Below are positions 8,239 to 16,777 of a stretch of DNA of 64,000 nucleotides, one piece after another. The position numbers and the translations under genes were made by a program. The notes beneath the pieces are model-generated. The model was not told the DNA's origin. It ran no database searches and worked only from the letters and a program-made list of their open reading frames with translations. The DNA lies in contig NZ_CP188257.1 in the NCBI RefSeq assembly GCF_049994355.1, positions 3,472,001 to 3,536,000 of the forward strand, in the 5' to 3' direction. Position 1 is the first letter of the stretch; every line of letters begins with the position of its first letter. This stretch comes from Angustibacter sp049994355. GTDB taxonomy: Bacteria > Actinomycetota > Actinomycetes > Actinomycetales > Angustibacteraceae.

Positions 8239-9296
8239 GCACCCTGCACGTGGTCGTGCCGCAGGGTATCGACGACCCCGCCGAACCCAGCGGGGGCAAC
8301 GTCTACGACCGCCGGATCTGCACCGGCCTGGCCGCCAGCGGGTGGTCCGTCCGCGAGCGCGACGTCCCTGGCCACTGGCCTGAACCGGACGACGCGGCGC
8401 GCAATGCGCTGGCCGAGTCGCTGCGCGCGATCCCGGACGCCTCGGTCACCCTGCTGGACGGTCTGATCGCCTCCAGCACGCCGCAGGTGCTGGAGCCGCA
8501 CGCCGACCGGCTGCGGATGGTGGTGCTGGTACACACGCCGCTCGGCCAGGGGTTGCCCCCGGACGCCCCGGTCGCGGTCGCCGAGCGGGCCGCTCTTTCC
8601 GCGGCCCGGGCGGTCGTCACCACCAGCCACTGGACCCAGCGGTGGCTGGTCGAGACGTACGGCCTGCCGACCGGGCGCGTGCACGTCGCAGAGCCCGGAG
8701 CAGACGTCGCGGACCTCGCGCCGGGCACGTTCGCCGGCGGACAGCTGCTGTGCGTCGGCGCGGTCACCCCGGGCAAGGGCCACGACGTGCTGGTGGCCGC
8801 GCTCGCCGCCGTCGCCGACCTGCCGTGGCGGTGCCTGTGCGTGGGACCGCTGACCCGCGACCGCGGGTTCGCCGTCCAGGTCGACCAGCAGGCACAGACC
8901 GACGGCATCGGCGACCGGGTGCGGTTCACCGGCCCTCGCCACGGTGCCGACCTCTCGGCCAGCTACGCCGCAGCCGACCTGCTGGTGCTGCCCTCGCGCG
9001 CCGAGACGTACGGGATCGTCGTCGTGGAGGCGCTGGCGCACGCGGTGCCAGCCGTCGCCTCGGACGTCGGCGGTGTGGGCGAGGCACTGGGTCGCGGGGC
9101 CGACGGGAGGCGGCCGGGGCTGCTGGTCGCCCCGGACGACCACGAGGCGCTCGCCGCCGCGCTGCGCAGCTGGCTGGTGGATCCCGACCTGCGCTTCCGG
9201 CTGCGCCGCAGCGCTCGGGAGCGCCGCACCACGCTGACCCGCTGGTCGCAGACCACCGAGCGGCTGGCGCACATCCTGGGGCAGCTGGCGGCATGA
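8235..9296 (+). CDS. GT4-family glycosyltransferase
   Basis: A 353-residue GT-B fold enzyme. The GTG at 8235 shares four bases with the preceding stop. The N-terminal Rossmann half starts STLHVVVPQGIDDPAEPSGGN, with the glycine-rich acceptor loop. The C-terminal half contains GAVTPGKGHDVLVAAL, then FTGPR and the donor-binding E-x7-E type segment PSRAETYGIVVVEALAH, followed by SDVGGVGEAL. It should transfer a sugar from a nucleotide or lipid donor. The acceptor is unknown; a pterin or ribityl-pyrimidine product of neighbouring genes is an attractive guess. It is coupled by ATGA to a tiny ORF at 9293. Confidence 0.9.
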   Translation: MSTLHVVVPQGIDDPAEPSGGNVYDRRICTGLAASGWSVRERDVPGHWPEPDDAARNALAESLRAIPDASVTLLDGLIASSTPQVLEPHADRLRMVVLVHTPLGQGLPPDAPVAVAERAALSAARAVVTTSHWTQRWLVETYGLPTGRVHVAEPGADVADLAPGTFAGGQLLCVGAVTPGKGHDVLVAALAAVADLPWRCLCVGPLTRDRGFAVQVDQQAQTDGIGDRVRFTGPRHGADLSASYAAADLLVLPSRAETYGIVVVEALAHAVPAVASDVGGVGEALGRGADGRRPGLLVAPDDHEALAAALRSWLVDPDLRFRLRRSARERRTTLTRWSQTTERLAHILGQLAA

Positions 9297-9370
9297 GCAC
9301 TGCAGCCGGTGAACCGATGGCCTGCGACCCCCGTGTGTTGGGCAGGGCGCGCGAGGGGACATTGACATGA
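9293..9370 (+). CDS. 25-codon ORF coupled at both ends
   Basis: This ORF begins with the ATG of an ATGA overlap with the glycosyltransferase stop and ends with the TGA of a second ATGA overlap with the membrane-protein gene. It encodes 25 residues beginning MSTAAGEPMACDP. Such double coupling makes translation plausible, and it may serve only to carry ribosomes across. It could also be the scar of a deleted gene, since it retains start and stop contexts. No family can be recognised in so short a peptide. Confidence 0.4.
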   Translation: MSTAAGEPMACDPRVLGRAREGTLT

Positions 9371-10278
9371 GCGGTACGTGGTTGAGGTGGGCGCGCGTCC
9401 TGGTGGGCGCGGCCATCGTCGTCGCCCTGCTCTGGCGGGTCGGCGCCGACCCCTTCCTGGACGCGTTGCGACGCATCGACGCAGTGTCGCTGGCGGCTGC
9501 CTTCGTGATCGCGGTGGTCACCACCGTGTGCTGCGCCTGGCGCTGGAGCCTGGTGTCCCGCGGCCTCGGCGTCGCGGTGCCGCTGCGAGTGGCGGTGCGC
9601 GCCTGCTACCGCTCCCAGTTCCTCAACACGACGCTGCCCGGCGGGGTGATCGGCGACGTGCACCGTGGCGTCCGGGCCGGCCGCGACGTCGGGGACGTCG
9701 GGCGCAGCCTGCGCGCCGTCGCCTGGGAGCGTTCGGCCGGGCAGGTCGTCCAGCTGGCGCTGGCGGTGGGTGTCCTGCTGGTGCTGTCCTCACCGCTGCG
9801 TTCGGTCACCGCGGTGGTGGCGGTCACGGTGGCGGGCGGTGTGGCCTGTGCGGTGCTGGCCGCGCTCGCGCTGTCCCGCGGCGGGCGCTCGTGGCCGGCC
9901 AGGCTGGCCCGGACGGTCCGCGCCGACGTCCGGCTCGGCCTGCTCGCCCGGCGCGCCTGGCCCGGTGTCCTGCTGGCGTCCGCGGTGGTGGTGGTCGGGC
10001 ACGCGCTGACGTTCGTGATCGCGGTACGGACGGCGGGCTCGACCGCTCCGCTGACCCAGGTGCTGCCGCTGGCGCTGCTGGCCCTGCTGGCGATGAGCAT
10101 CCCGGCGAACGTGGCCGGCTGGGGTCCGCGCGAAGGGGTGGCGGCCTGGTCGTTCGGACTGGTCGGACTCGGTGCGGCACAGGGGGTGACGGCCGCCGTG
10201 GTGTACGGCGTGCTGGCCTTCGTCGCGAGCCTGCCCGGGGCCGCCGTGCTGGTGGCCGAGGGGGTCGCTCGTGGCTGA
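9367..10278 (+). CDS. Flippase-like (LPG-synthase transmembrane domain) membrane protein
   Basis: A 303-residue polytopic protein with roughly seven to eight hydrophobic helices. The conserved block ACYRSQFLNTTLPGGVIGD near residues 79-97 followed by a basic loop, and AWERSAGQVVQL, match the family known as lysylphosphatidylglycerol synthase TM region (UPF0104/flippase-like). These proteins are usually associated with glycosyltransferases and lipid or glycolipid translocation. There is no aminoacyl-transferase domain, so it is not a functional MprF by itself. It starts at the ATGA after the 25-codon ORF and overlaps the reductase gene by 8 bases. It could move the pathway product or a lipid-linked intermediate across the membrane. 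Confidence 0.85.
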   Translation: MSGTWLRWARVLVGAAIVVALLWRVGADPFLDALRRIDAVSLAAAFVIAVVTTVCCAWRWSLVSRGLGVAVPLRVAVRACYRSQFLNTTLPGGVIGDVHRGVRAGRDVGDVGRSLRAVAWERSAGQVVQLALAVGVLLVLSSPLRSVTAVVAVTVAGGVACAVLAALALSRGGRSWPARLARTVRADVRLGLLARRAWPGVLLASAVVVVGHALTFVIAVRTAGSTAPLTQVLPLALLALLAMSIPANVAGWGPREGVAAWSFGLVGLGAAQGVTAAVVYGVLAFVASLPGAAVLVAEGVARG

Positions 10279-10963
10279 GCGCCCCTACACGCTGCTCAGC
10301 TGCGGCATGTCGATCGACGGCTACCTCGACGGCGGCTGCAGTGAGCGCCTGGTGCTGTCCAACGAGGCCGACCTGGACCGGGTCGACGAGGTCCGGGCGG
10401 GCTGCGACGCGATCCTGGTCGGGGCGGCGACGGTGCGCAACGACAACCCGCGGTTGCTGGTGCGCGCGCCGGCCCGTCGGGCAGCGCGCGTCGCCCGTGG
10501 GCTGCCCGCCTCACCGACCAAGGTGACGGTGACCGCCAGCGGACAGCTCGACCCGGACGCGAGCTTCTTCCAGCCGGACGGCGCGTGCAAGCTGGTCTAC
10601 TGCGCGAGCAGGGTCGTCGACGAGACCGCGGCGCGCCTGGGGGCAGCGGCCACGGTCGTCGACGGCGGGGCGCCGGTCGACCTGCGCCGGGTCACCGAGG
10701 ACCTGTTCGAGCGAGGCGTGCGCCGGCTGATGGTCGAGGGCGGCGGGACGGTGCTGACTCAGCTGCTCACCGCAGACCTGGTCGACGAGCTCCAGCTGGT
10801 GGTGGCCCCGCTCTTCGTCGGCGACTCCCGGGCGCACCGGCTGGTCGGGGACGGCGCGTTCCCGTGGAACGCCGAGCGCCGCGCGAGGCTCGCCGAGGTG
10901 CGCGCGATCGGGGACGTCGTCCTGCTGCGCTACGCCCTGTCCCCCCGGTTCCGGACGGACTGA
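10271..10963 (+). CDS. RibD C-terminal-type / dihydrofolate-reductase-family reductase
   Basis: A 230-residue stand-alone reductase with GTG start at 10271. It shows the family landmarks SIDGYLDG at 14-21, ILVGAATVRNDNPRLLVR at about 48-65 and the nucleotide-binding LMVEGGGTVLTQLL at about 153-166. Enzymes of this fold use NADPH to reduce the ribosyl group of a GTP-derived pyrimidine to ribityl. The deaminase domain present in bifunctional RibD is absent, so the product would keep its 2-amino group, as in fungal and archaeal flavin pathways. It precedes GTP cyclohydrolase II by 14 bases, which strongly suggests consecutive steps. Confidence 0.88.
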   Translation: MAERPYTLLSCGMSIDGYLDGGCSERLVLSNEADLDRVDEVRAGCDAILVGAATVRNDNPRLLVRAPARRAARVARGLPASPTKVTVTASGQLDPDASFFQPDGACKLVYCASRVVDETAARLGAAATVVDGGAPVDLRRVTEDLFERGVRRLMVEGGGTVLTQLLTADLVDELQLVVAPLFVGDSRAHRLVGDGAFPWNAERRARLAEVRAIGDVVLLRYALSPRFRTD

Positions 10964-10977
10964 TCGAGGAGAACTGA

Positions 10978-11619
10978 ATGCCCCACGACCTGCCCGTCGC
11001 GACCATCCGCACCCAGCTGATGCTGCCCATGCGGTTCGCCGACGGCTTCGCCACGACGGCACGGGTGTTCACCTTCGACGGCCTGGTCGACGGCCGTGAG
11101 CACCTCGCACTCGGCCTCGGAGAACGCTCGAAGGCGCTGTGTCCCAACGCCTGTCCGGACGAGCCGGTATTGGTCCGCCCGCACAGCGAGTGCCTGACCG
11201 GTGACGTGCTCGGCAGCCAGCGATGCGACTGCGGGCCGCAGTTCCGAGAGGCCGTCGAGCTGATCGCCGAGGCCGGCGGGTACCTGCTGTACCTGCGCCA
11301 GGAGGGCCGCGGGATCGGCCTGTACGCCAAGCTGGACGCGTACGGCCTGCAGGACGCCGGCATGGACACCTACCAGGCCAACCTCGCGCTCGGCTTCGGC
11401 GCGGACGAGCGCGACTACACCGTCGCCGCGCAGATGCTGCGCGCCCTGGGACTGACCAGGGTCGCGCTGCTGAGCAACAACCCGGACAAGGCCGCCCAGC
11501 TCGACCGGCTGGGGGTCGTGGTCACCGATCGGGTACCGACCGGGGTGCACCTGTCCCCGGCAAACGCCGGCTACCTGGCGACGAAGGCCCGCCGCGGCGC
11601 GCACACGCTGGAGCTCTGA
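10978..11619 (+). CDS. ribA: GTP cyclohydrolase II
   Basis: A 213-residue stand-alone GTP cyclohydrolase II, without a dihydroxybutanone-phosphate-synthase domain. Zinc ligands are C72 in HSECLTGD and C83/C85 in QRCDCG. The GTP-binding/catalytic segment LRQEGRGIGLYAKL (106-119) and SNNPDKAAQL are intact. The Tyr equivalent to E. coli Tyr105 is present (Y122 in AYGLQ), the residue reported to distinguish full hydrolysis from the formyl-retaining variants of Streptomyces. A GAGGAG ribosome site precedes the ATG. It should make the 2,5-diamino-6-ribosylamino-pyrimidinone phosphate for the reductase next door. It is probably a pathway-specific paralogue rather than the riboflavin-operon copy, because no other rib genes are nearby. 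Confidence 0.93.
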   Translation: MPHDLPVATIRTQLMLPMRFADGFATTARVFTFDGLVDGREHLALGLGERSKALCPNACPDEPVLVRPHSECLTGDVLGSQRCDCGPQFREAVELIAEAGGYLLYLRQEGRGIGLYAKLDAYGLQDAGMDTYQANLALGFGADERDYTVAAQMLRALGLTRVALLSNNPDKAAQLDRLGVVVTDRVPTGVHLSPANAGYLATKARRGAHTLEL

Positions 11620-11697
11620 CGACCCTGAGGGGGCCCTATGCGCGGGCGGATCGCGGTGCCAGACTCGGTTCGTCCTCGAGAATCCAAGGAGCTTTCC

Positions 11698-12198
11698 ATG
11701 GCCGAGTCAGACGGCGTCTTCCTGTTCATCGCCACCTACCCCGACGAGGACTCGGCCAGAGCCGACTACGAAGTCGTCAAGGAACTGCACCTCGTCGACG
11801 CGATCGGGAACTTCGACGCGGCGGTCGTCACCAAGGACGACAAGGGCAAGATCCACGTGAACAAGGACGAGACGGTGACCCGCAAGGCGGCCTGGGGCGG
11901 GGTCGCCGCGGGAGCCGTGCTGGGCATCCTCTTCCCCCCGTCCATCCTGGCCTCGGCGGCAGTGCTGGGCACCGCCGGTGGCGTTGCCGGGCACCTGTGG
12001 AAGGGCATGTCCCGTAGCGACGTCAAGGAGCTGGGCGAGTTCATCGACGAAGGCCAGGCCGCCCTGCTGGTGGTCGGCGACATCACGGTCTCCGAGGCGC
12101 TGGAGAAGGCCGAGCTGAGGGCCGTGAAGGAGATGCGCAAGCAGGTCAACGTGGACCTCGACGAACTCGAGAAGGAGATCAAGGCGGCCAACGACTAG
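11698..12198 (+). CDS. DUF1269 membrane-associated protein
   Basis: A 166-residue protein with AAGGAGC before the ATG at 11698; a longer in-frame start at 11638 lacks such a site. The N-terminal ~60 residues form a ferredoxin-like or alpha/beta unit (VFLFIATYPDEDSARADYEVV). A glycine/alanine-rich hydrophobic hairpin around 60-100 follows (GVAAGAVLGILFPPSILAS), and the C-terminus is a charged helix. This is the DUF1269 layout. Function is unknown; homologues are often stress-associated. It lies 16 bases upstream of the SulP transporter gene in the same direction. Confidence 0.85.
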   Translation: MAESDGVFLFIATYPDEDSARADYEVVKELHLVDAIGNFDAAVVTKDDKGKIHVNKDETVTRKAAWGGVAAGAVLGILFPPSILASAAVLGTAGGVAGHLWKGMSRSDVKELGEFIDEGQAALLVVGDITVSEALEKAELRAVKEMRKQVNVDLDELEKEIKAAND

Positions 12199-12214
12199 CT
12201 CGACGGAGCGGCGG

Positions 12215-13918
12215 GTGGACGCTGGCGGCGGGTCGACCCCCTCAAGGGTCGTCCGGCTGCTCCCGATCGTAGGCTGGCTGCGCGAGTACGAGCGGCCGTG
12301 GCTGCGCGCTGACCTGATCGCCGGCGTGACCGTCGCGGCGCTCATCGTGCCGAAGAACCTCGGTTACGCCGGCATCGCCGGGATCCCGTTGCAGAACGGG
12401 CTGTACGCCGCTGCCGCCGGTGCCATCCTCTACGCGGTGTTCGGCAGCTGCCGGCAGATCTCGATGGGACCGAGCTCGGGGCTGGCCGCAGTGGCCGCCA
12501 GCGCGGTCGCCACCGCCGGCCTGACCGGCGCGCAGGACATCGCGTCCTTCGTCGCCGGCATCACCCTCGCGTCGGGGGTGCTGTTCCTGCTCCTGGCGAT
12601 CCTGCGGATGGGGTGGATCGCCCAGTTCCTGTCCCGAGCGGTGGTCACCGGCTTCCTCTTCGGCGCCGCCATCGACGTCGTCATCGGTGAGCTGCCGAAG
12701 CTCACCGGTACCGACACCGAGGGCTCGAACTCGTTCCAGGAGCTGTGGTCCTGGTTCGGCTCGCTCGCCGACGCGCAGACCGCGACCGTGGTCGTGGGGG
12801 CGCTGGCTCTCGTCGTCGTCTTCGGGTTGCGGGTCGTCGCGCCCAAGGTGCCCGGCGCGCTCGTCCTGGTGGTCGGCGGTCTGATCGCCTCCCACGTCTT
12901 CGACCTCGGTGCCCGCGGCGTCGCCCTCGTCGGCGACGTGCCCAGCGGGCTGCCCACCCCGCAGGTGCCCGACCTGGGACTGATGTGGGAGCACGCCGGC
13001 ACGGTCACCGTGGCCGCGGTCGCGCTGATGCTGATCGGCTTCTCCCAGACGGCCGGCGACGCCCGGTTCTTCGCGACCAAGCACCGCTACCTGGTCGACG
13101 TCGACCAGGAGTCGGTCGCGCAGTCGGCCGCCAACATCGGTTCCGGTCTGCTGCAAGGGATGCCGGTCTCGACCAGCCTGTCGGCCAGCTCGCTCAACGA
13201 CCACTCGGGGGCACGGACGGGGATCGCGTCCATCACCTCCGGCGTCACGGTGCTGCTCACGCTGCTGTTCCTGGCACCACTGTTCTCCGACCTGCCCAAG
13301 CCGGTGCTCGGCGCGCTGATCATCGAGGCCGTCGTGATGGGCATGATGAACCTTCCCGAGATGCGCCGGATCTACCGGGTGCAGCGGACCGACTTCTGGG
13401 TCGCCATCGCCGCCATCCTCGGCACCCTGGTGTTCGGGGTGCTGGCCGGCGTCGTCATCGGGATCGCGCTGTCGCTGGCCTGGCTGGTCGCAGTGGCCAC
13501 CCACCCGGACATGCCGCGTCTGGGTCGCGAACCGGGAACGCAGGTCTACCGCGACACCGCCGAGAACCCCGACGACGAGCTGCCGGCCGGCGTGGTCGCG
13601 CTGCGGCTGGACGGCGGCCTGTTCTTCGCCACCTCGGACGCGCTCGAGGACCGGATCCGCGAGCTGCTGCAGGGCAGCGGAACGGTGTCCGGGCTGGTGC
13701 TGGACTGCGAGGGCATCAACTTCGTCGACTCGCAGGGCACGGCGAAGATGAACGACATCATCGACCTGTGCGAGCAGGCGGGCGTGACGTTGCGCCTGGC
13801 CCGGCTCAAGCCGAACGTCCGGACAGTCCTCGAGCGCGAGAACGTGGTCCAGCGGTTGGGTGCAGACCACATCCACGGGAACGTGCACCGCGCGGTCGAG
13901 GCGCAGCTGGATCACTAG
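12215..13918 (+). CDS. SulP-family anion transporter with STAS domain
   Basis: A 567-residue transporter. About 10-12 hydrophobic helices cover residues ~25-430, including the signature PKNLGYAGIAGIPLQNGLYAA, and the later NIGSGLLQGMPVSTSLSASS. A cytosolic STAS domain follows from about 450 to 565, containing VSGLVLDCEGINFVDSQG. SulP proteins move sulfate, bicarbonate, dicarboxylates or other anions; the substrate cannot be told from sequence. The GTG start gives a short N-terminus. A perfect candidate terminator follows at 13924. Confidence 0.92.
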   Translation: MDAGGGSTPSRVVRLLPIVGWLREYERPWLRADLIAGVTVAALIVPKNLGYAGIAGIPLQNGLYAAAAGAILYAVFGSCRQISMGPSSGLAAVAASAVATAGLTGAQDIASFVAGITLASGVLFLLLAILRMGWIAQFLSRAVVTGFLFGAAIDVVIGELPKLTGTDTEGSNSFQELWSWFGSLADAQTATVVVGALALVVVFGLRVVAPKVPGALVLVVGGLIASHVFDLGARGVALVGDVPSGLPTPQVPDLGLMWEHAGTVTVAAVALMLIGFSQTAGDARFFATKHRYLVDVDQESVAQSAANIGSGLLQGMPVSTSLSASSLNDHSGARTGIASITSGVTVLLTLLFLAPLFSDLPKPVLGALIIEAVVMGMMNLPEMRRIYRVQRTDFWVAIAAILGTLVFGVLAGVVIGIALSLAWLVAVATHPDMPRLGREPGTQVYRDTAENPDDELPAGVVALRLDGGLFFATSDALEDRIRELLQGSGTVSGLVLDCEGINFVDSQGTAKMNDIIDLCEQAGVTLRLARLKPNVRTVLERENVVQRLGADHIHGNVHRAVEAQLDH

Positions 13919-13923
13919 CCCGA

Positions 13924-13963
13924 CAGCCAGCTGCCCCGGCGGCGGCGCCGGGACAGCTGGCTG
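13924..13963. terminator. Bidirectional terminator hairpin between SulP and katG
   Basis: Two 17-base arms (13924-13940 and 13947-13963) match at 16 positions around a six-base loop GGCGGC. The hairpin fills the gap between convergent genes. It lacks a T-tract on either strand, common for actinobacterial terminators. Confidence 0.8.
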
Positions 13964-13974
13964 CGACCCGTCCG

Positions 13975-16170
13975 TCAGGCCAGGTCGAACCGGTCGAGCT
14001 CCATCACCTTGACCCATGCGCGGACGAAGTCGCGGACGAACTTCTCGTTCGCGTCGTCGGCGGCGTACACCTCGGCGATCGCCCGCAGCTGGGAGTTCGC
14101 GCCGAAGACGAGGTCGGCGGCGGTTGCGGTCCAGCGGGTCTGGCCGGTGCCACGGTGGCTGCCCTCGAACACGTTCTCGGCCGACGCCGACGCCTTCCAC
14201 TGCGTGCCGTCGTCCAGCAGGTTGACGAAGAAGTCGTTGGTCAACGTCTCCGGCCGGTCGGTCAGCACTCCGTGCGGCGACTGCCCGGCGTTGGCGTTCA
14301 GCGACCGTAGGCCGCCGACCAGCACCGTCATCTCGGGGGCGCTGAGCCGCAGCAGGTTGGCCCGGTCCAGCAGCCGCACCTCGGCGGGCAGCTTCTCGCC
14401 CGCGCGCAGGTAGTTGCGGAAGCCGTCGGCCGTGGGCTCCAGCACGGCGAAGGACTCGACGTCCGTCTCGTCCTGGGTGGCGTCCGCCCGCCCGGGCGTG
14501 AAGGGGACCGTGACGTCGTGGCCGGCCCGCCGGGCGGCCTGCTCGATGCCAGCGCTCCCACCGAGCACGATCAGGTCCGCCAGTGAGACCCGCTTGCCGC
14601 CGGCCTGCGCGTCGTTGAACTCTCGCTGGACCCGTTCGAGGGTGGCCAGCACGTCGCCGAGCTCGGTCGGGTCGTTGACCTCCCAGTCCCGTTGCGGCGC
14701 AAGGCGTATCCGCGCTCCGTTGGCGCCACCACGGTCGTCGGTGCCACGGAAGCTGGACGCCGACGCCCAGGCCGTGCGCACCAGCTGTGCGGTCGACAGG
14801 CCCGAGCCGAGCAGGCTCGCCTTCAGGGCGGCGATGTCGTCGTCCCCGATCAGCTCGTGGTCTGCGGCCGGGACGGGGTCCTGCCACAGCTGGGCCGGCG
14901 GCACCCACGGGCCGAGGTAGCGCGAGGCCGGGCCCATGTCGCGGTGCAGCAGCTTGTACCAGGCCTTGGCGAATGCGTCCGCGAGCTGGTCCGGGTTCTC
15001 GTAGAACCGCCGGGAGATCGGCTCGTAGGCCGGGTCCAGCCGCAGCGCGAGGTCCGAGGTCAGCATCATCGGCGCGTGCCGTACCGAGGCGTCGTGCGCG
15101 TCCGGTACGGCGTCGGCCGCGGCGCCGTCCTTCGGCTTCCACTGCTTGGCCCCGGCCGGGCTCTCAGCCAGCTCCCACTCGTGGCCGAACAGCGTCTCGA
15201 AGAAGCTGTTGTCCCAGGCGGTCGGCGTCGGCGTCCAGGCGCCTTCGAGGCCGCTGGTGATGGCGTCCTTGCCCGCGCCGGTGCCGTAGGTGTTCTTCCA
15301 GCCCAGGCCCTGCGCCTCCAGGGGCGCACCCTCGGGCTCCGGCCCGACGTAGTCGGCCGGCGCCGCACCGTGGGTCTTGCCGAAGGTGTGGCCGCCAGCG
15401 ATCAGCGCGACCGTCTCCTCGTCGTTCATCGCCATCCGGCGGAACGTCTCGCGGATGTCGCGGGCCGAGGCCAGCGGGTCCGGACGACCGTTCGGGCCCT
15501 CGGGGTTGACGTAGATCAGGCCCATCTGGACCGCGCCGAGCGGGCCGGACAGCTGCCGGTCGCCGCTGTAGCGCTCGTCGCCGAGCCAGGTGTCCTCTCC
15601 GCCCCAGAAGACCTCCTCGGGCTCCCAGACGTCCTCACGGCCGAAGCCGAAGCCGAAGGTCTTGAACCCCATGGACTCCAGGGCGCAGTTCCCGGCGAAG
15701 ACGAGCAGGTCGGCCCACGAGATCGCGCGGCCGTACTTCTTCTTCACCGGCCAGAGCAGCCGGCGAGCCTTGTCCAGGTTCGCGTTGTCCGGCCAGCTGT
15801 TCAGCGGGGCGAAGCGCTGCGCGCCGTCGCCCGCGCCGCCGCGTCCGTCCTCGATCCGGTACGTGCCGGCGGCGTGCCAGCTGAGCCGGATGAAGAGCGG
15901 GCCGTAGTGGCCGTAGTCGGCCGGCCACCACTCCTGCGACGTCGTCATCACCTCGTACACGTCGCGCTTGAGGGCGTCCACGTCCAGGCCTGCGAACTCC
16001 TGCGCGTAGTCGAAGTCCTCGTCCATCGGGTTGCCCCGCGGCGAGTGCTGGTGCAGGACCTGAAGGTCGAGCTGGTTGGGCCACCAGTCCTGGTTCGTCC
16101 GGGGCCGCTGCCCCTTCGCCTCGGGGGGAGCGATTACCGGGTTCTCGCTTTCGCTGCCGTGCTCAGACAC
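13975..16170 (-). CDS. katG: Catalase-peroxidase
   Basis: A 731-residue KatG of normal length. The distal active site is R95-L-S-W98-H99 within FIRLSWHAAGTYR. The Tyr and Met of the Met-Tyr-Trp adduct lie in MGLIYVNPEGPNG and RRMAMNDEE, and the proximal His region is ALIAGGHTFGKTHGA. The duplicated C-terminal domain is complete. It detoxifies hydrogen peroxide and peroxidises small substrates; in mycobacteria the orthologue activates isoniazid. The GTG start follows a good site (GAAGAGGAGAAGGA). It lies 44 bases downstream of a Fur-family gene, the classical furA-katG arrangement in which Fur represses the pair. Confidence 0.97.
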   Translation of the reverse strand: MSEHGSESENPVIAPPEAKGQRPRTNQDWWPNQLDLQVLHQHSPRGNPMDEDFDYAQEFAGLDVDALKRDVYEVMTTSQEWWPADYGHYGPLFIRLSWHAAGTYRIEDGRGGAGDGAQRFAPLNSWPDNANLDKARRLLWPVKKKYGRAISWADLLVFAGNCALESMGFKTFGFGFGREDVWEPEEVFWGGEDTWLGDERYSGDRQLSGPLGAVQMGLIYVNPEGPNGRPDPLASARDIRETFRRMAMNDEETVALIAGGHTFGKTHGAAPADYVGPEPEGAPLEAQGLGWKNTYGTGAGKDAITSGLEGAWTPTPTAWDNSFFETLFGHEWELAESPAGAKQWKPKDGAAADAVPDAHDASVRHAPMMLTSDLALRLDPAYEPISRRFYENPDQLADAFAKAWYKLLHRDMGPASRYLGPWVPPAQLWQDPVPAADHELIGDDDIAALKASLLGSGLSTAQLVRTAWASASSFRGTDDRGGANGARIRLAPQRDWEVNDPTELGDVLATLERVQREFNDAQAGGKRVSLADLIVLGGSAGIEQAARRAGHDVTVPFTPGRADATQDETDVESFAVLEPTADGFRNYLRAGEKLPAEVRLLDRANLLRLSAPEMTVLVGGLRSLNANAGQSPHGVLTDRPETLTNDFFVNLLDDGTQWKASASAENVFEGSHRGTGQTRWTATAADLVFGANSQLRAIAEVYAADDANEKFVRDFVRAWVKVMELDRFDLA

Positions 16171-16214
16171 GTCGGTCCTTCTCCTCTTCGATGGGTCACT
16201 TCATGGCTGGTCGC

Positions 16215-16643
16215 TCAGACCGCTAGCGCGGCACACTCGGGGCATCGTGCCCAGTACGTCACCTCGGCCTCTTCGATCGCGAACCCGTGGTCGTCGGACG
16301 CGGTCAGGCACGGCGCCTCGCCGACGGCGCAGTCCACGTCGGCGATCGCACCGCACGACCGGCACACGACGTGGTGGTGGTTGTCGCCCACTCGGGCCTC
16401 GTAGCGGGCCACCGAGCCGGACGGCTGGATGCGTCGCAGCAGCCCGGCGCCGGTCAGTGCCCGCAGCACGTCGTAGACCGCCTGGTGCGACACCTCGCCC
16501 AGGTCGCGCCGGACCAGGCGGATGATCGAGTCGGTGTCCGCGTGCGGATGTGCATGCACGGCCGAGAGCACGGCCACCCGCGGGCGGGTCACCCGCAGGG
16601 ACGCCGCACGCAGCAGCAGGTCGAGCTCGGACGTGCTGGGCAC
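16215..16643 (-). CDS. furA: Fur-family regulator of katG
   Basis: A 142-residue ferric-uptake-type repressor. Residues ~10-80 form the winged helix (LRVTRPRVAVLSAVHAHPHA, then VSHQAVYDVLRAL). The metal-binding half has GDNHHHVVCRSCG and a second CPEC near the C-terminus, giving the two Cys-x2-Cys pairs of the structural zinc site. The GTG at 16643 fits the usual FurA N-terminus. No strong ribosome site precedes it, and leaderless or weak initiation is known for mycobacterial furA. It sits directly upstream of katG in the same transcript and probably autoregulates through the comparatively AT-richer stretch at 16650-16680. Confidence 0.92.
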   Translation of the reverse strand: MPSTSELDLLLRAASLRVTRPRVAVLSAVHAHPHADTDSIIRLVRRDLGEVSHQAVYDVLRALTGAGLLRRIQPSGSVARYEARVGDNHHHVVCRSCGAIADVDCAVGEAPCLTASDDHGFAIEEAEVTYWARCPECAALAV

Positions 16644-16715
16644 GTCGGCCAGTATCGACGATGATCTGGAACGAGTAAAGTCTTGCCGGCCGCCGAGCTC
16701 GCCGGGCGGCACGAA

Positions 16716-16751
16716 GGAGCCGGCCCACCGGTGATCCGGTGAGCCGACTCC
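16716..16751. terminator. Hairpin terminator after the DUF4386 gene
   Basis: Two 16-base arms (16716-16731 and 16736-16751) pair at 14 positions around a TGAT loop. It lies 27 bases after the DUF4386 stop on the minus strand and upstream of the fur promoter, so it should separate the two transcripts. Confidence 0.7.
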
Positions 16752-16777
16752 GTGCGGGGCTGGTGACGCCTGGGGAC

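Noticed and set aside
9367..10278. Full lysylphosphatidylglycerol synthase (MprF)
   Set aside because: Only the transmembrane flippase-like part is present at 303 residues; the aminoacyl-transfer domain is missing.
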